64,000 nucleotides of DNA from Pseudoxanthomonas suwonensis 11-1 (GCF_000185965.1 NC_014924.1:1240001-1304000), one strand, 5' to 3'. Shown: positions 9,550-19,790, numbered from the stretch's first letter. Translations and numbers: made by a program. Notes: generated from the sequence alone by a model not told the origin.

Positions 9550-12318
9550 TTACTCCAGGACGTAGACGAGGACGGTGCGCGGCGGCACGGTGAAGCGGCC
9601 GCGGGCGGGTTCATGGCGTGCTTCGCGCACGCGTGGATCGGCGGCGTGCGGGCCGCGCTGCAGCGGATGCAGGCGCCAGCGCTGGCCGCGCAGCTGCGGC
9701 AGTTCCAGCTGCTGTGCCTGCGGCGAGGCGTTGAGCAGGTAGAGGATCCCGTCGAAGCCGGCACCCGGATGGCCGCGGCCGTCGAGCAGGCCGGCGATCA
9801 CCAGCGGGTTCTGGCCGGGGCCGCTGTTGGGGAAGCTGAGCCGGCGCGAGACCTCTTCCGTGGTGCGCAGGCGGAACAGGCTGGAACTGGCGCGGATCGC
9901 GAGCAGCTCGCGCATGGCGTCGCGGGCGAAGGCGATGTCTTCCGGCGCCGGGCGCAGCGCCGGATCGGCCAGCCGCGGCGCGATCCAGGGCCAGTCGCCC
10001 TCGTTGCCGCTGGCAGGTGGCAGGCCGGTGCCGAAGAAGTTGTCCTGGCAGGTCCAGTCCAGCCGGTTGAACCAGTCGCCGGAGTCGTAGCTGTTGCGGT
10101 CCATGGACTTGGAGCGCAGCAGGTCGATGCCGGCGTGGTAATAGGCCACGCCCTGGCTCAGCGCGGTAGTAGCCATGCCCAGCACCTGCACCCGCGCGCG
10201 GTCGTGGGCCGACGTACCGGCGGGCAGGCGGTAGGCGTTGAGGTCGTACAGGGTCTCGTTGTCGTGGTTCTCGACGTAGTTGACGACTTCGCCCGGCGCA
10301 TGGGCGTAGCCGGCCGGCTGGCCGTTGTAGTCCACGGCGTGCAGCGGACGCGCACCATCGACCGTGTCCAGCACGTAGTCGCGCAGGGTCCCGGCCAGGC
10401 CGGCGCGGACCAGGTCGGCCGCGCGCAGCAGGGCGGCGCGGGCCTCGGCCGGGTCGTCACCCGCGGTCAGTTCGTTGGGCGCATAGCCCAGGCCGTTGAG
10501 CCAGCCCTGGCGGGCGACCTTGTCGCGGCCGCTGTCGCCGGGGCCACCGCCGCGCAGCGCATCGCGCCCACGGTCGCTGAAGGTGCCGATGCCGCTGCCG
10601 CCCAGCGACAGCTGCGAGGCCTGGACGAAGCGGGCGCCGTCGGCCACCTCGCCGAAGTTCCAGCCTTCGCCGATCAGCGGCACGTGGCGACCGGCGGCGG
10701 CGTCGACCCGCTGCTGCAGGGCTTCCATCGCCGCGCGCGGCTGGTGGCCCATCAGGTCGAAGCGGAACGAGTCGATGCGGTAATGCCGCACCCACAGCTC
10801 GGCCGAATCGATCATCAGCCGCGCCATCATCGCGTGCTCGGTGGCGGTGTTGCTGCAGCAGGTGCTGGTCTCGACCGTGCCGGCCGCGTCGAGCCGGTGG
10901 TAATAGCCGGGGACGATGCGGTCCAGCACCGAGCCGCGGTCCTGGCCGGCGGCGAAGGTGTGGTTGTAGACCACGTCCATGCCCACGCGCAGGCCCAGGC
11001 CGTGCAGGGCCATGACCATGGCCCGGAACTCGCGGATGCGTGCGGCGCCATCGGACGGATCGGTGGCGTAGCTGCCTTCCGGCGCGTTGAAGTGGAACGG
11101 GTCGTAGCCCCAGTTGAAGCAGTCGCGTGTGGCCACGGCCATCACCGCGGCCTGCTGCAGCGGGCTGGCGGCCGGCGCATCCGGCACCTGCGGCGTGGTG
11201 CACCCGGCTTCGGGCACGGAGGCGAAGTCGTACACCGGCAGCAGGTGGACGTCGCTCAGGCCGGCACGCGCGAGGCCCCGCAGGTGGGCGATGCCGTCGC
11301 TATCGCCGGCGGTGAATGCCAGGTAGCGGCCGCGCAGTGGTTCGGGAACGGTGGCGTCGCCGATGGAGAAGTCGCGCACGTGCAGCTCGTACACCGCCAT
11401 GTCCACCTGCGCCTCCAGCGCCGGCGGGCGCGGCGCCTGGTCCCAGCCATCCGGCTTGAGGGCCGCATCGTCCAGGTCGGCGACGTAGCTGCGGCGGGAG
11501 TCGGTGCCCAGGCTGACCGAATAGGGATCGGTGACCCGGTTGCGCACCAGGCCGGTGCCCGGCACGTGCACGTCCACCAGCCAAGTGTAATAGCTGCCGC
11601 GCAGGTCTTCCGGCAGGTGCGCGGTCCATATGCCGGTGTCGGCATCGCGCTCGGCCGGCACGCGGCGGATCGCCGCGCCCTGGTCGTCGGCATGCAGGCA
11701 CAGCGATGCCTCGCGTGCGGTCGGCGCCCATACGGAGAAGCGGGTGCCATCCGGCGAGGGCTGCGCGCCGGGCATCGGCGCATCGACCGCGGAGGCATAC
11801 AGGTCATCGAGTGCGCCAGGCAGCTGGGTCCTGGTCGCCTCCAGCACGCGGCCGCTCGCATCCTCGCGCACCAGCAGCAGGGCCTGGCGGTGCAGGGCAC
11901 GCAGGCCGGCGTCGTCCAGGCCGGTGGCGAGGGTGGCGCCGGCCGTGACATGGCGGAAGCGCTGCATGACCTCGTCGGCCGGTTGCGCTGAAGGGGTCAG
12001 CCCGATCGCCCGCGCAGCGCCGCGTATGCGCTGGCCGGGCTTCGCCACGGGCAGGGTGTCACCGGCGTAGAGGCGGTAACGGCCATCGACCGGTGCCCCG
12101 GGCCAGCGCAGGGTATGGCGGTCCAGCCAGATCGCGCGCGCTTCGGGGTGGGTGCCGGCATCGGCGGCCAGGACCACGGCATCGCCCCCATCGCATGCGG
12201 CGGTCGACGGCACGGCCGCCTGCGACGGCAGGGCGGCAAGCAGCAGGACGCAGCCGCCGGCCGCGCCAAACACATGGAACATGGCGCGCATGGTGCGCCG
12301 TTGCAGGCTATGTCGCAT
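9550..12318 (-). CDS. pulA: pullulanase-type alpha-1,6-glucosidase
   Basis: A 922-residue exported debranching enzyme. After a signal peptide come an N-terminal PUD-like domain ([20 protein letters not shown]), a CBM48-like domain ([19 protein letters not shown]), the GH13 barrel with Asp in [12 protein letters not shown], Glu in [10 protein letters not shown] and Asp in [11 protein letters not shown], and a C-terminal domain of DUF3372 type. This is the usual plan of pullulanase-type alpha-1,6-glucosidases, which remove branch points from starch or glycogen. The ATG at 12318 is preceded by a good ribosome site, GGGAGG. It diverges from the MFS transporter gene. Confidence 0.9.
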   Translation of the reverse strand: MRHSLQRRTMRAMFHVFGAAGGCVLLLAALPSQAAVPSTAACDGGDAVVLAADAGTHPEARAIWLDRHTLRWPGAPVDGRYRLYAGDTLPVAKPGQRIRGAARAIGLTPSAQPADEVMQRFRHVTAGATLATGLDDAGLRALHRQALLLVREDASGRVLEATRTQLPGALDDLYASAVDAPMPGAQPSPDGTRFSVWAPTAREASLCLHADDQGAAIRRVPAERDADTGIWTAHLPEDLRGSYYTWLVDVHVPGTGLVRNRVTDPYSVSLGTDSRRSYVADLDDAALKPDGWDQAPRPPALEAQVDMAVYELHVRDFSIGDATVPEPLRGRYLAFTAGDSDGIAHLRGLARAGLSDVHLLPVYDFASVPEAGCTTPQVPDAPAASPLQQAAVMAVATRDCFNWGYDPFHFNAPEGSYATDPSDGAARIREFRAMVMALHGLGLRVGMDVVYNHTFAAGQDRGSVLDRIVPGYYHRLDAAGTVETSTCCSNTATEHAMMARLMIDSAELWVRHYRIDSFRFDLMGHQPRAAMEALQQRVDAAAGRHVPLIGEGWNFGEVADGARFVQASQLSLGGSGIGTFSDRGRDALRGGGPGDSGRDKVARQGWLNGLGYAPNELTAGDDPAEARAALLRAADLVRAGLAGTLRDYVLDTVDGARPLHAVDYNGQPAGYAHAPGEVVNYVENHDNETLYDLNAYRLPAGTSAHDRARVQVLGMATTALSQGVAYYHAGIDLLRSKSMDRNSYDSGDWFNRLDWTCQDNFFGTGLPPASGNEGDWPWIAPRLADPALRPAPEDIAFARDAMRELLAIRASSSLFRLRTTEEVSRRLSFPNSGPGQNPLVIAGLLDGRGHPGAGFDGILYLLNASPQAQQLELPQLRGQRWRLHPLQRGPHAADPRVREARHEPARGRFTVPPRTVLVYVLE

Positions 12319-12415
12319 CGTCCCTCCCAGAACGCTCCGCGGCTGCGGCAGCGGGCCGCGACGCGAGGGGCCGAACTATTCCACGGGTGCACTGCAGCAT
12401 GGGCGGGCATGCCGA

Positions 12416-12428
12416 TGAATACGTATGC
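12416..12428. promoter_or_regulatory. candidate LacI-family (MalR-like) operator, site 2
   Basis: TGAATACGTATGC in the 207-bp divergent gap between pullulanase and the MFS importer. It is the exact reverse complement of site 1 at 7453-7465. Its position between two divergent glucan genes suits one operator controlling both directions. Confidence 0.5.
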
Positions 12429-12525
12429 ATGTGCTGTGCGTCGCGCGCTGGCGCCGCCTACCATGCCGGCAGCACCGCCGGCCGGCGGCTCGAGACATGA
12501 CGATTCCCGGAGGGGGGAACGCTTG

Positions 12526-14007
12526 ATGGATCGCAAACCACGCCTGTCGTTCTGGCAGATCTGGAACATGTGCTTCGGCTTCCTGGGCATCCAGTTCGGA
12601 TTCGCCCTGCAGAACGCCAACGTCAGCCGCATCTTCCAGACCCTTGGCGCGGACATGGAACAGGTGCCCGGGCTGTGGATCGCCGCGCCGCTGACCGGCC
12701 TGCTGGTGCAGCCGGTGGTGGGCTACCTGTCCGACCGCACCTGGTCCCCGCTGGGCCGCCGTCGCCCGTACTTCCTCGCCGGCGCGGTGCTGGCGACGAT
12801 CGCCCTGTTCTTCATGCCGCACTCGCCGACGCTGTGGATCGCGGCCGGCATGCTGTGGATCCTGGACGCGTCGATCAACATCTCGATGGAGCCGTTCCGC
12901 GCCTTCGTCGGCGACCAGCTGCCGCAGGAGCAGCGCGCCAGCGGCTACGCGATGCAGAGCTTCTTCATCGGCGCCGGCGCGATCATCGCCAGCCTGCTGC
13001 CGTGGCTGCTGGCCAAGGCCGGCGTGGCCAATACCGCCGGCCCGGGCGAAGTGCCCGATACCGTGCGCTACGCCTTCTACGTCGGCGGCGTGGTGCTGCT
13101 GGGCGCGATCGGCTGGACCGTGCTGCGCACCCGCGAATACGCCCCGGCCGAGCTGGCCCGCTTCGAGCAGGCTGAGCCGCCGGTGGAGCAGGCCGCCATC
13201 GCGGTGCCGGCGGCCGGTCCGCTGCCGGCGCTGGCCTGGCTGGTGGCCGGCCTGGCCCTGGCCGCGCTGATCGCCGCCAGCGGCTGGGACCGCATGCTCT
13301 ACGTGCTGGCCGGCATGCTCGCCGCCTACGGCCTGCTCCTGCTGCTGGCGCGGGTGCTGCCTCCCGGCGGCATGCTGCCGTCCATCGCCGGCGACCTGCG
13401 CGCGATGCCGCGCACCATGCGCCGCCTGGCCGTGGTCCAGTTCTTCTCCTGGTTCGCCCTGTTCGCGATGTGGATCTACACCACCGCGGCGGTGGCTGGT
13501 ACCCACTACGGCAGCAACGATCCGACCTCCGCCGCCTACAACGACGGCGCCAACTGGGTGGGCGTGCTGTTTGCCGCCTACAACGGCTTCGCCGCGCTGG
13601 CGGCGGTGGTGATCCCGTGGCTGGCCGGGCGCCTCGGCCTGCGCGGCACCCACGTATTCAACCTGTGCCTGGGCGCGCTGGGCCTGCTGTCCTTCCTGTG
13701 GGTGCGCGATCCGCAGTGGCTGCTGCTGTCGATGGTCGGCGTGGGCTTCGCCTGGGCCTCGATCCTCTCGCTTCCCTACGCAATGCTGTCGGACTCGCTG
13801 CCGGCGGCCAAGATGGGTGTGTACATGGGCATCTTCAATTTCTTCATCGTGATCCCGCAGCTGGTCGCGGCCAGCCTGCTCGGTTTCCTGCTGCGCGCGC
13901 TGTTCGGTGGCCAGCCGCTGTGGGCCCTGGCCCTGGGCGGCGCCAGCCTGCTGGTGGCGGCGGCCTGCGTGTTCGCCGTGCCGCGTCCGGCGGAGGCCCG
14001 CGCATGA
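12526..14007 (+). CDS. MFS sugar transporter (SLC45/GPH-like), probable maltose/maltodextrin importer
   Basis: A 493-residue, twelve-helix inner-membrane transporter. The loop motif LSDRTWSPLGRRRPYFL after helix 2 is typical of SLC45-type sucrose/maltose proton symporters, and FRAFVGDQLPQEQRASGYAMQS follows helix 4. The ATG at 12526 has a strong ribosome site (GGAGGGG) eight bases upstream. The 3' end overlaps the exported amylase gene by ATGA. The context of exported amylase and pullulanase plus cytosolic alpha-glucosidase makes maltose or short maltodextrin the likely substrate. Confidence 0.85.
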   Translation: MDRKPRLSFWQIWNMCFGFLGIQFGFALQNANVSRIFQTLGADMEQVPGLWIAAPLTGLLVQPVVGYLSDRTWSPLGRRRPYFLAGAVLATIALFFMPHSPTLWIAAGMLWILDASINISMEPFRAFVGDQLPQEQRASGYAMQSFFIGAGAIIASLLPWLLAKAGVANTAGPGEVPDTVRYAFYVGGVVLLGAIGWTVLRTREYAPAELARFEQAEPPVEQAAIAVPAAGPLPALAWLVAGLALAALIAASGWDRMLYVLAGMLAAYGLLLLLARVLPPGGMLPSIAGDLRAMPRTMRRLAVVQFFSWFALFAMWIYTTAAVAGTHYGSNDPTSAAYNDGANWVGVLFAAYNGFAALAAVVIPWLAGRLGLRGTHVFNLCLGALGLLSFLWVRDPQWLLLSMVGVGFAWASILSLPYAMLSDSLPAAKMGVYMGIFNFFIVIPQLVAASLLGFLLRALFGGQPLWALALGGASLLVAAACVFAVPRPAEARA

Positions 14008-15659
14008 GCCGCGTGCTGCGCAAGTCCCTGCTCGGTGCCGCTCTGGCGCTGGCCGCCGCGCCGGCCTTCGCCCAGTCCATCTATGGCACCCGCGAGCCGT
14101 TCGCCAGCGAGGCGGTGTACTTCGTCCTGACCGACCGCTTCGTCAACGGCGACCCGGCCAACGACCACCGCGACCAGGGTGGCGAACACCACACCTTCGA
14201 CCGCCCGCTGGAGCCCTGCGACGGCGTGGTCGGCAATGTCGGCTACCTCGGCGGCGACTTCCGCGGCCTGCTCGACAACGCCGGCTACATCGCCGACATG
14301 GGTTTCACCGCGGTGTGGATCACGCCGATCGTGGACAACCCGGACCAGGCCTTCACCGGCGGCGACCCGATCACCTGCGACGGCTTCCTGACCGACCAGG
14401 GCAAGACCGGCTTCCACGGCTACTGGGGCGTGAACTTCTACCGCCTGGACGAGCACCTGCCCAGCGCCGACCTGGACTTCGCCGGCCTGACCGCCGGCCT
14501 GCGCGGCCATGGCCTGAAGACCGTGCTGGACATCGTCGCCAACCACGGCTCGCCGGCCTGGACCATGCCGGTGGCGCAGCCGCAGTTCGGCCAGATCTTC
14601 GATGCGGAAGGCCGCCTGGTGGCCGACCACCAGAACCTGGAGCCGGAGCAGCTCGATCCGGCCGGCAACCCGCTGCACGCGTTCTACAACGCCAGGCGCG
14701 ACCTGGCCCAGCTGTCCGACCTGGCCGCCGACAACCCGGCGGTCATGGACTACCTGGTCGGCGCCTACCTGAAGTGGATCGGGCAGGGGGTGGACGCGCT
14801 GCGCATCGATACCATCCGCCACCAGCCGCTGCCGTTCTGGAAGGCCTTCACCGACCGCATCCGCGCCGAGTACCCGGGCATGTTCATGTTCGGCGAGTCG
14901 TTCGACTACGAGGCGGCGGGCATCGCCGAATTCACCAAACCGGAGAACGGCGGCGTCAGCGTGCTCGACTTCCCGATGAAGAAGGCCATGGACGAGGTGT
15001 TCTCGCGCCAGGCTATCGGCGGCTTCGAGCGGCTGGCGCAGGCGCTGTACCTGGAGGATGGCCCGTACGCCAACCCGTACGACCTGGCCACCTTCTACGA
15101 CAACCACGACATGCCGCGCATGGATGCCAGCGACGAGGGCTTCATCGACGCGCACAACTGGCTGTTCACCGCGCGCGGCATCCCGGTCGTCTACTACGGC
15201 TCGGAGATCGCGTTCATGGCCGGGCAGGGCGAGCACGGCGGCAACCGCGCCTACTTCGGCAGCGAGCGGATCGAGTCCGCGCCCGCGCATCCGGTGTACC
15301 AGCAGCTGCGGCGCATCGCCAACCTGCGCAAGGCCTCCCCGGCCCTGCAGCGCGGCGTGCAGCTGAACGTGGAGATGGAGGGCGACAGCGCGGTGTTCTA
15401 CCGCGTCTACGAGGATGCCGGCCAGGCGCAGACCGCGCTGGTCCTGCTCAACAAGGGCGACCGGGCGCGCACCACCACGGTCAGCCGCATGCTCCAGCGC
15501 GGGCAGTGGCGCGACGGCTTCAGCGGCGAGACGGTCAGGGTCGGGGGCAAACTCAAGGTCGAGGTGCCGGCGCACGGCGTGCGCGTGTTCCTGTTCGACG
15601 GTCCGGTGACCCGCACCGACCTGCGCGCGGCCGCGCTGCGCGCAACCCCGGCGCAGTAA
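14004..15659 (+). CDS. GH13 alpha-amylase, exported
   Basis: A 551-residue enzyme with a signal peptide (SLLGAALALAAAPAFAQS). The GH13 catalytic residues are present: Asp in GVDALRIDTIRH, Glu in MFMFGESF and Asp in YDNHDMPRM. An all-beta C-terminal domain follows. It is most like alpha-amylase or CGTase-like enzymes that cut alpha-1,4 glucan outside the cytoplasm. It starts on the ATGA overlap with the transporter stop, so the two are translationally coupled. Confidence 0.88.
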   Translation: MSRVLRKSLLGAALALAAAPAFAQSIYGTREPFASEAVYFVLTDRFVNGDPANDHRDQGGEHHTFDRPLEPCDGVVGNVGYLGGDFRGLLDNAGYIADMGFTAVWITPIVDNPDQAFTGGDPITCDGFLTDQGKTGFHGYWGVNFYRLDEHLPSADLDFAGLTAGLRGHGLKTVLDIVANHGSPAWTMPVAQPQFGQIFDAEGRLVADHQNLEPEQLDPAGNPLHAFYNARRDLAQLSDLAADNPAVMDYLVGAYLKWIGQGVDALRIDTIRHQPLPFWKAFTDRIRAEYPGMFMFGESFDYEAAGIAEFTKPENGGVSVLDFPMKKAMDEVFSRQAIGGFERLAQALYLEDGPYANPYDLATFYDNHDMPRMDASDEGFIDAHNWLFTARGIPVVYYGSEIAFMAGQGEHGGNRAYFGSERIESAPAHPVYQQLRRIANLRKASPALQRGVQLNVEMEGDSAVFYRVYEDAGQAQTALVLLNKGDRARTTTVSRMLQRGQWRDGFSGETVRVGGKLKVEVPAHGVRVFLFDGPVTRTDLRAAALRATPAQ

Positions 15660-15707
15660 GCAGCCTGGCAAGGGCGGGCGTGCCGGCCGGCGGCCCGCGA
15701 CGCCGGC

Positions 15708-16742
15708 TCAGCCCGGCCGCTGGCTGGATTCGCGGAGCACCAGCCGCACCGGCAGGCGCTGGCTTTCCACCGGCTCGCGCTGGACCAGGCGGATCAGGCT
15801 GTCGACCAGCACCTCGCCGGCCTGCTTGGTGTCCTGCTGCACGGTCGACAGTGGCGGCTGGGCGAAGCTGGCCATGGCGATGTCGTCGAAACCGGCCACG
15901 GCCACGTCCGCCGGCACGGCCAGGCCGTGCTCGCGCAGGGCCTTCATCGCGCCGAGGGCGATCAGGTCGCTGGCGCCGAACACTGCGTCGAAGACCTGGC
16001 CGGCGTCCAGCAGGGCGCGGGCGGCCTCGTAGCCGGACTGCTCGGTGGTGATGGCGTCGGCCTGCAGTTCGGGCAGGGGCTCGAGCCCGGCTTCCTGCAG
16101 CGCGGCCTGGTAACCGCGCCAGCGCTCGCGGAACTCCGGGTAATGCTCGGAGGCGTTGCCGAGGAAGGCGATCCGGCGGCAGCCGCGCTCCAGCAGGTGG
16201 GCGGTGATGTCGTGCCCGCCCTGGAAGTTGTCGCAGCCGATCGAGATCCCCGGCTCGCCCGGCAGGGCGGCGCCCCAGCGCACGAAGTGGGTGCCCTGTT
16301 CGACCAGCTGCTGCATCCGCGACTCCGACTCCAGGTAGTCGCCGTAGCCCAGCAGGATGATGCCGTCGGCCTTGTGGCTGTCGGCGAAGTCCGCGTGCCA
16401 GTTGGTCGACAGCTGCTGGAAGGAGACCAGCAGGTCGTAGCCACGCCGCGCGCAGGCCCGGGTGATCGAGCCGAGCATGGAGTGGAAGAAGGGGTTGATC
16501 AGCGAGTCGTCCGGGGTCGGATCCTCGAAGAACAGCAGGGCCAGGGTGCCGGACTGCTGGGCGCGCAGGTTGGACGCGTTCTTGTCGACCTTGTAGTTGA
16601 GCTCGCGGGCGATGGCGAGGATCCGGCGCCGGGTCTCCGGGCTGACCGACGGGCTGCCGCGCAGGGCACGGGAGACCGTGGGCTGGGAAACCCCGGCCAG
16701 GTGGGCGATGTCGAGCGAAGTGGCCTTTCCCCGGATGGTCAT
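15708..16742 (-). CDS. LacI-family transcription regulator of the maltodextrin locus
   Basis: A 344-residue repressor. Residues about 7-26 form the LacI helix-turn-helix (SLDIAHLAGVSQPTVSRALR), followed by the hinge region and a periplasmic-binding-protein-like sugar sensor domain that ends VVAGFDDIAMASFAQPPLSTV-like in the family pattern (here VAVAGFDDIAMASF). It converges on the amylase gene with a 48-bp gap. By position it probably controls the GH13/GH97/pullulanase/MFS genes through the two sites at 7453 and 12416; the effector would be maltose or a maltodextrin. This is inferred. Confidence 0.85.
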   Translation of the reverse strand: MTIRGKATSLDIAHLAGVSQPTVSRALRGSPSVSPETRRRILAIARELNYKVDKNASNLRAQQSGTLALLFFEDPTPDDSLINPFFHSMLGSITRACARRGYDLLVSFQQLSTNWHADFADSHKADGIILLGYGDYLESESRMQQLVEQGTHFVRWGAALPGEPGISIGCDNFQGGHDITAHLLERGCRRIAFLGNASEHYPEFRERWRGYQAALQEAGLEPLPELQADAITTEQSGYEAARALLDAGQVFDAVFGASDLIALGAMKALREHGLAVPADVAVAGFDDIAMASFAQPPLSTVQQDTKQAGEVLVDSLIRLVQREPVESQRLPVRLVLRESSQRPG

Positions 16743-16832
16743 GCTGCCGGCTCCTCCGAGCCAGGGACTGCAATACAGCGAGCCGCCATGATGCCATGGC
16801 CCCCCGTACTGCGTCCGCCGGCCCGGCTGCGA

Positions 16833-16838
16833 TAGAAT
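16833..16838 (+). promoter_or_regulatory. probable -10 box of thrS leader transcript
   Basis: TAGAAT, preceded four bases upstream by TG, lies 80 bp before the leader peptide start. No clear -35 is seen. A 7-bp hairpin (16850-16868) follows near the expected transcript start. Confidence 0.45.
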
Positions 16839-16916
16839 CGGGGCCTCGCCGCCGGCACGGTGCCGGCGAGCCCAGGAGCAAGGTGGCCCGCGCAAGGCGC
16901 CGGCCGAGCGTGCGAC

Positions 16917-16943
16917 ATGAGCACTACCACCGCCCACCGCTGA
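16917..16943 (+). CDS. putative thrS leader peptide (MSTTTAHR)
   Basis: A nine-codon open frame, ATG AGC ACT ACC ACC GCC CAC CGC TGA. Three consecutive threonine codons lie at 16923-16931, upstream of the threonyl-tRNA synthetase gene and just before an intrinsic terminator. Ribosome stalling at these codons when charged tRNA-Thr is scarce would free 16951-16956 to form the antiterminator. The ribosome-binding site is weak. Confidence 0.6.
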   Translation: MSTTTAHR

Positions 16944-16950
16944 CGCCCGC

Positions 16951-16989
16951 CCAGGCTGCCAACCCGCAGGCGCCTGGTGGCGCTTTTTT
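16951..16989 (+). promoter_or_regulatory. thrS transcription attenuator (antiterminator/terminator pair)
   Basis: The terminator is a 7-bp stem (16968-16974 with 16979-16985, one G-U pair) with a 4-base loop and six Ts. A competing hairpin pairs CCAGGC at 16951-16956 with GCCTGG at 16972-16977 and uses terminator bases, so only one can form. A ribosome at the leader stop codon (16941-16943) would cover 16951-16956 and favour termination; one stalled on the Thr codons would not. Confidence 0.6.
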
Positions 16990-17010
16990 GTTGGCCGCGA
17001 TGCGGCCAAC

Positions 17011-17099
17011 GGGATTCGGGATTCGAGATTGGGGATTGCCGCGCCGTCCCACTCGACCCGATCCCGCACTCGAATCCCGAATCCCCAATCCCGAATCCC
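17011..17099. repeat. GGGATTC/GAATCCC inverted repeat element before thrS
   Basis: Forward copies of GGGATTC/GGGATTG (17011-17037) face reverse copies of CGAATCCC (17071-17099), able to fold into a long hairpin. It ends nine bases before the thrS ATG. An 8-bp hairpin (16991-17009) lies just upstream. A second copy precedes pheT. Confidence 0.8.
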
Positions 17100-17108
17100 G
17101 GCCCCCAA

Positions 17109-19013
17109 ATGATCACCATCACGCTTCCCGACGGCAGCCAGCGACAGTTCGAAGGTCCCGTCACCGTGCTCCAGGTCGCCCAGTCCATCGGCGCCGGCCT
17201 GGCCAAGGCCACCGTTGCCGGCCAGGTCGACGGCAGGCTGGTCGATGCCTGCGACGTCATCGACCACGACGCCACCCTGCGCATCATCACTCCCAAGGAC
17301 GAGGAGGGCGTGGAGATCATCCGCCACTCCTGCGCCCACCTGGTCGGCCACGCGGTCAAGCAGCTGTACCCGGAAGTGAAGATGGTCATCGGCCCGGTGA
17401 TCGCGGAGGGCTTCTACTACGACATCTATTCCGAGCGCCCCTTCACCCCCGATGACATGGCCGCGATCGAGCAGCGCATGCGCGAGCTGATCGCCCAGGA
17501 CTACGACGTCGTCAAGAAGATGACCCCGCGCGAGGAGGTCATCAATGTCTTCAAGGCGCGCGGCGAGGACTACAAGCTGCGCCTGATCGAGGACATGGGC
17601 CCGGAAGTGACCGCGATGGGCCTGTACTACCACCAGGAATACGTGGACATGTGCCGTGGCCCGCACGTGCCCAACACCCGCTTCCTGAAGGCCTTCAAGC
17701 TGACCCGCATCTCCGGCGCCTACTGGCGCGGCGACGCGAAGAACGAGCAGCTGCAGCGTATCTACGGCACCGCCTGGGCCGACGAGAAGCAGCTCAAGGC
17801 CTACATCCAGCGCATCGAGGAAGCCGAGAAGCGCGACCACCGCCGCATCGGCAAGCAGCAGGACCTGTTCCACCTGCAGGAAGAGGCCCCGGGCCTGGTG
17901 TTCTGGCACCCCAAGGGCTGGAGCGTGTGGCAGGTGGTGGAGCAGTACATGCGCCGCGTCTACCGCGAGACCGGCTACGGCGAGGTGCGCTGCCCGCAGA
18001 TCCTGGACGTGAGCCTGTGGAAGAAGTCCGGCCACTGGGACAACTACCAGGACAACATGTTCTTCACCGAGTCCGAGAAGCGGACGTACGCGGTGAAGCC
18101 GATGAACTGCCCGGGCCACGTGCAGATCTTCAACCAGGGCCTGCACAGCTACCGCGACCTGCCGATCCGCTACGGCGAGTTCGGCTCCTGCCACCGCAAC
18201 GAGCCCTCCGGCGCGCTGCACGGCATCCTGCGCGTGCGCGGCTTCACCCAGGACGACGGCCACGTGTTCTGCACCGAGCAGCAGATCGAGTCCGAGGTGC
18301 GCGCGTTCCACGCCCAGGCGCTGAAGGTCTATACCGACTTCGGCTTCGAGGACATCCAGATCAAGATCGCGCTGCGCCCGGACAACCGCCTCGGCGACGA
18401 CGCCACCTGGGACAAGGCCGAGGACGCGCTGCGTTCGGCCCTGCGCGCCTCCGGCGTGGAGTGGCAGGAGCTGCCGGGCGAGGGCGCGTTCTACGGCCCG
18501 AAGATCGAATACCACCTCAAGGACGCCATCGGCCGCACCTGGCAGCTGGGCACCATGCAGGTGGACTTCATGATGCCCGGCCGCCTCGGCGCCGAGTACG
18601 TGGACGAGAACAGCCAGCGCAGGCACCCGGTCATGCTGCACCGCGCGATCGTCGGCTCCATGGAGCGCTTCATCGGCATCCTGATCGAGCACCACGCCGG
18701 CCAGTTCCCGGCCTGGCTGGCCCCGGTCCAGGCCGTGGTGATGAACATCACCGACGTCCAGGCTGAATACGTGAACGAAGTCCGGAAAGTCCTTGCAAAT
18801 CAAGGCTTCCGCGTCGAGGCCGATTTGCGGAACGAGAAGATCGGCTTTAAGATCCGCGAGCACACGCTGCAGCGCGTGCCATACCTGCTGGTGGTCGGAG
18901 ACCGCGAGAAGGAGAATGGCGCGGTGGCGGTGCGTACGCGTTCCGGCGAAGATTTGGGCACAATGTCGGTGTCCGACTTCGCCGATACCTTGCGTTCGCA
19001 GCAGTCGGCGTAA
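17109..19013 (+). CDS. thrS: threonyl-tRNA synthetase
   Basis: A 634-residue class II synthetase that charges tRNA-Thr in the cytosol. The order is TGS domain ([20 protein letters not shown]), the editing domain with [19 protein letters not shown], the catalytic core ([19 protein letters not shown], motif 2; [20 protein letters not shown], motif 3) and the anticodon-binding domain. It is full length for the family. The ATG at 17109 opens directly after the repeat element, so no standard ribosome site is seen. It is probably attenuated by the leader at 16917-16989 and is followed closely by infC. Confidence 0.97.
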   Translation: MITITLPDGSQRQFEGPVTVLQVAQSIGAGLAKATVAGQVDGRLVDACDVIDHDATLRIITPKDEEGVEIIRHSCAHLVGHAVKQLYPEVKMVIGPVIAEGFYYDIYSERPFTPDDMAAIEQRMRELIAQDYDVVKKMTPREEVINVFKARGEDYKLRLIEDMGPEVTAMGLYYHQEYVDMCRGPHVPNTRFLKAFKLTRISGAYWRGDAKNEQLQRIYGTAWADEKQLKAYIQRIEEAEKRDHRRIGKQQDLFHLQEEAPGLVFWHPKGWSVWQVVEQYMRRVYRETGYGEVRCPQILDVSLWKKSGHWDNYQDNMFFTESEKRTYAVKPMNCPGHVQIFNQGLHSYRDLPIRYGEFGSCHRNEPSGALHGILRVRGFTQDDGHVFCTEQQIESEVRAFHAQALKVYTDFGFEDIQIKIALRPDNRLGDDATWDKAEDALRSALRASGVEWQELPGEGAFYGPKIEYHLKDAIGRTWQLGTMQVDFMMPGRLGAEYVDENSQRRHPVMLHRAIVGSMERFIGILIEHHAGQFPAWLAPVQAVVMNITDVQAEYVNEVRKVLANQGFRVEADLRNEKIGFKIREHTLQRVPYLLVVGDREKENGAVAVRTRSGEDLGTMSVSDFADTLRSQQSA

Positions 19014-19073
19014 AACAGACAACCCGTGGCGGCCCCTGCCGCCACGGCCCAGACAACCCCCGGAGACTGGAAT

Positions 19074-19595
19074 ATCAGCACCCCCGAGAAACAAAACCGG
19101 AAGAACCAGGAGATCCGAGTCCCGCGCGTGCGCGTGATCGGATCCGATGGCGAGATGATCGGCGTCCTGTCGCGCGACGAGGCCCTGCGCCTTGCCGAAG
19201 AGGAAGGCCTTGACCTGGTCGAGATCCAGCCGAACGCGGATCCGCCGGTCTGCAAGGTCATGGACTTCGGCAAGTTCAAGTTCGAAATGCAGAAGAAGGC
19301 CAACGAGGCCAAGAAGAAGTCCCGCCAGGTCGAGATCAAGGAAGTGAAGTTCCGCCCGGTGACCGACGAGGGCGACTACCAGATCAAGCTGCGCAACATG
19401 CGCCGCTTCCTGGAGGAAGGCGACAAGGTCAAGGTGAACATCCGCTTCCGTGGCCGCGAGATGAGCCACCAGGAGCTGGGCCGGCAGATGGCCGCCCGGA
19501 TCGAGGGTGACCTCGGCGAGGACATCGTGATCGAATCGCGCCCGCGCCTTGAAGGCCGGCAGATGGTCATGATGATCGCGCCGAAGAAGAAGTAA
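19074..19595 (+). CDS. infC: translation initiation factor IF-3, ATC start
   Basis: A 173-residue IF-3. The N-terminal domain starts [20 protein letters not shown] and the C-terminal domain ends [18 protein letters not shown]. The start is put at the ATC codon at 19074: it follows the ribosome site CGGAG and gives the usual N-terminus, whereas the in-frame ATG-like starts upstream add an unrelated leader. Rare AUU/AUC starts in infC are known to let IF-3 repress its own translation. It lies 60 bp after thrS, in the same operon. Confidence 0.93.
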   Translation: MSTPEKQNRKNQEIRVPRVRVIGSDGEMIGVLSRDEALRLAEEEGLDLVEIQPNADPPVCKVMDFGKFKFEMQKKANEAKKKSRQVEIKEVKFRPVTDEGDYQIKLRNMRRFLEEGDKVKVNIRFRGREMSHQELGRQMAARIEGDLGEDIVIESRPRLEGRQMVMMIAPKKK

Positions 19596-19642
19596 GCCGC
19601 CCCAGGGTGGCGAGGGGCCGGCCGCAAGGTCGCGGTCCCAGG

Positions 19643-19669
19643 CGAAGGGCGCCCCCGCGGCGCCCTTCG
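19643..19669 (+). terminator. strong GC hairpin after infC
   Basis: An 11-bp perfect stem (19643-19653 with 19659-19669) with a 5-base loop but no T run. It may be an attenuating or RNA-processing structure between infC and the promoter for rpmI-rplT. Confidence 0.5.
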
Positions 19670-19755
19670 TCGCATCCGGCGTCCGCCAGGGCGGGCGCCC
19701 GTCGGCGGGGTGGTTCCCCGCGCGCGGCCACCCGCTGGGATGTAACCCCGCTGAT

Positions 19756-19784
19756 TTGCAAAGGAAAGCCGGGCGGCGCATAAT
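19756..19784 (+). promoter_or_regulatory. promoter for rpmI-rplT
   Basis: TTGCAA at 19756-19761 and CATAAT at 19779-19784 with a 17-bp spacer, an excellent sigma-70 match. It gives a leader of about 150 nt before rpmI. Confidence 0.8.
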
Positions 19785-19790
19785 GCGCGG

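Noticed and set aside
17011-17099. GGGATTC repeats considered as a CRISPR array
   Set aside because: The units are 7-8 bp, nearly contiguous and arranged as an inverted repeat, without spacers or cas genes.
15708-19781. A 1357-codon open frame on the minus strand across thrS and infC
   Set aside because: Only its last 344 codons, the LacI-type regulator, are real. The rest is antisense to thrS and infC and is kept open by high G+C.
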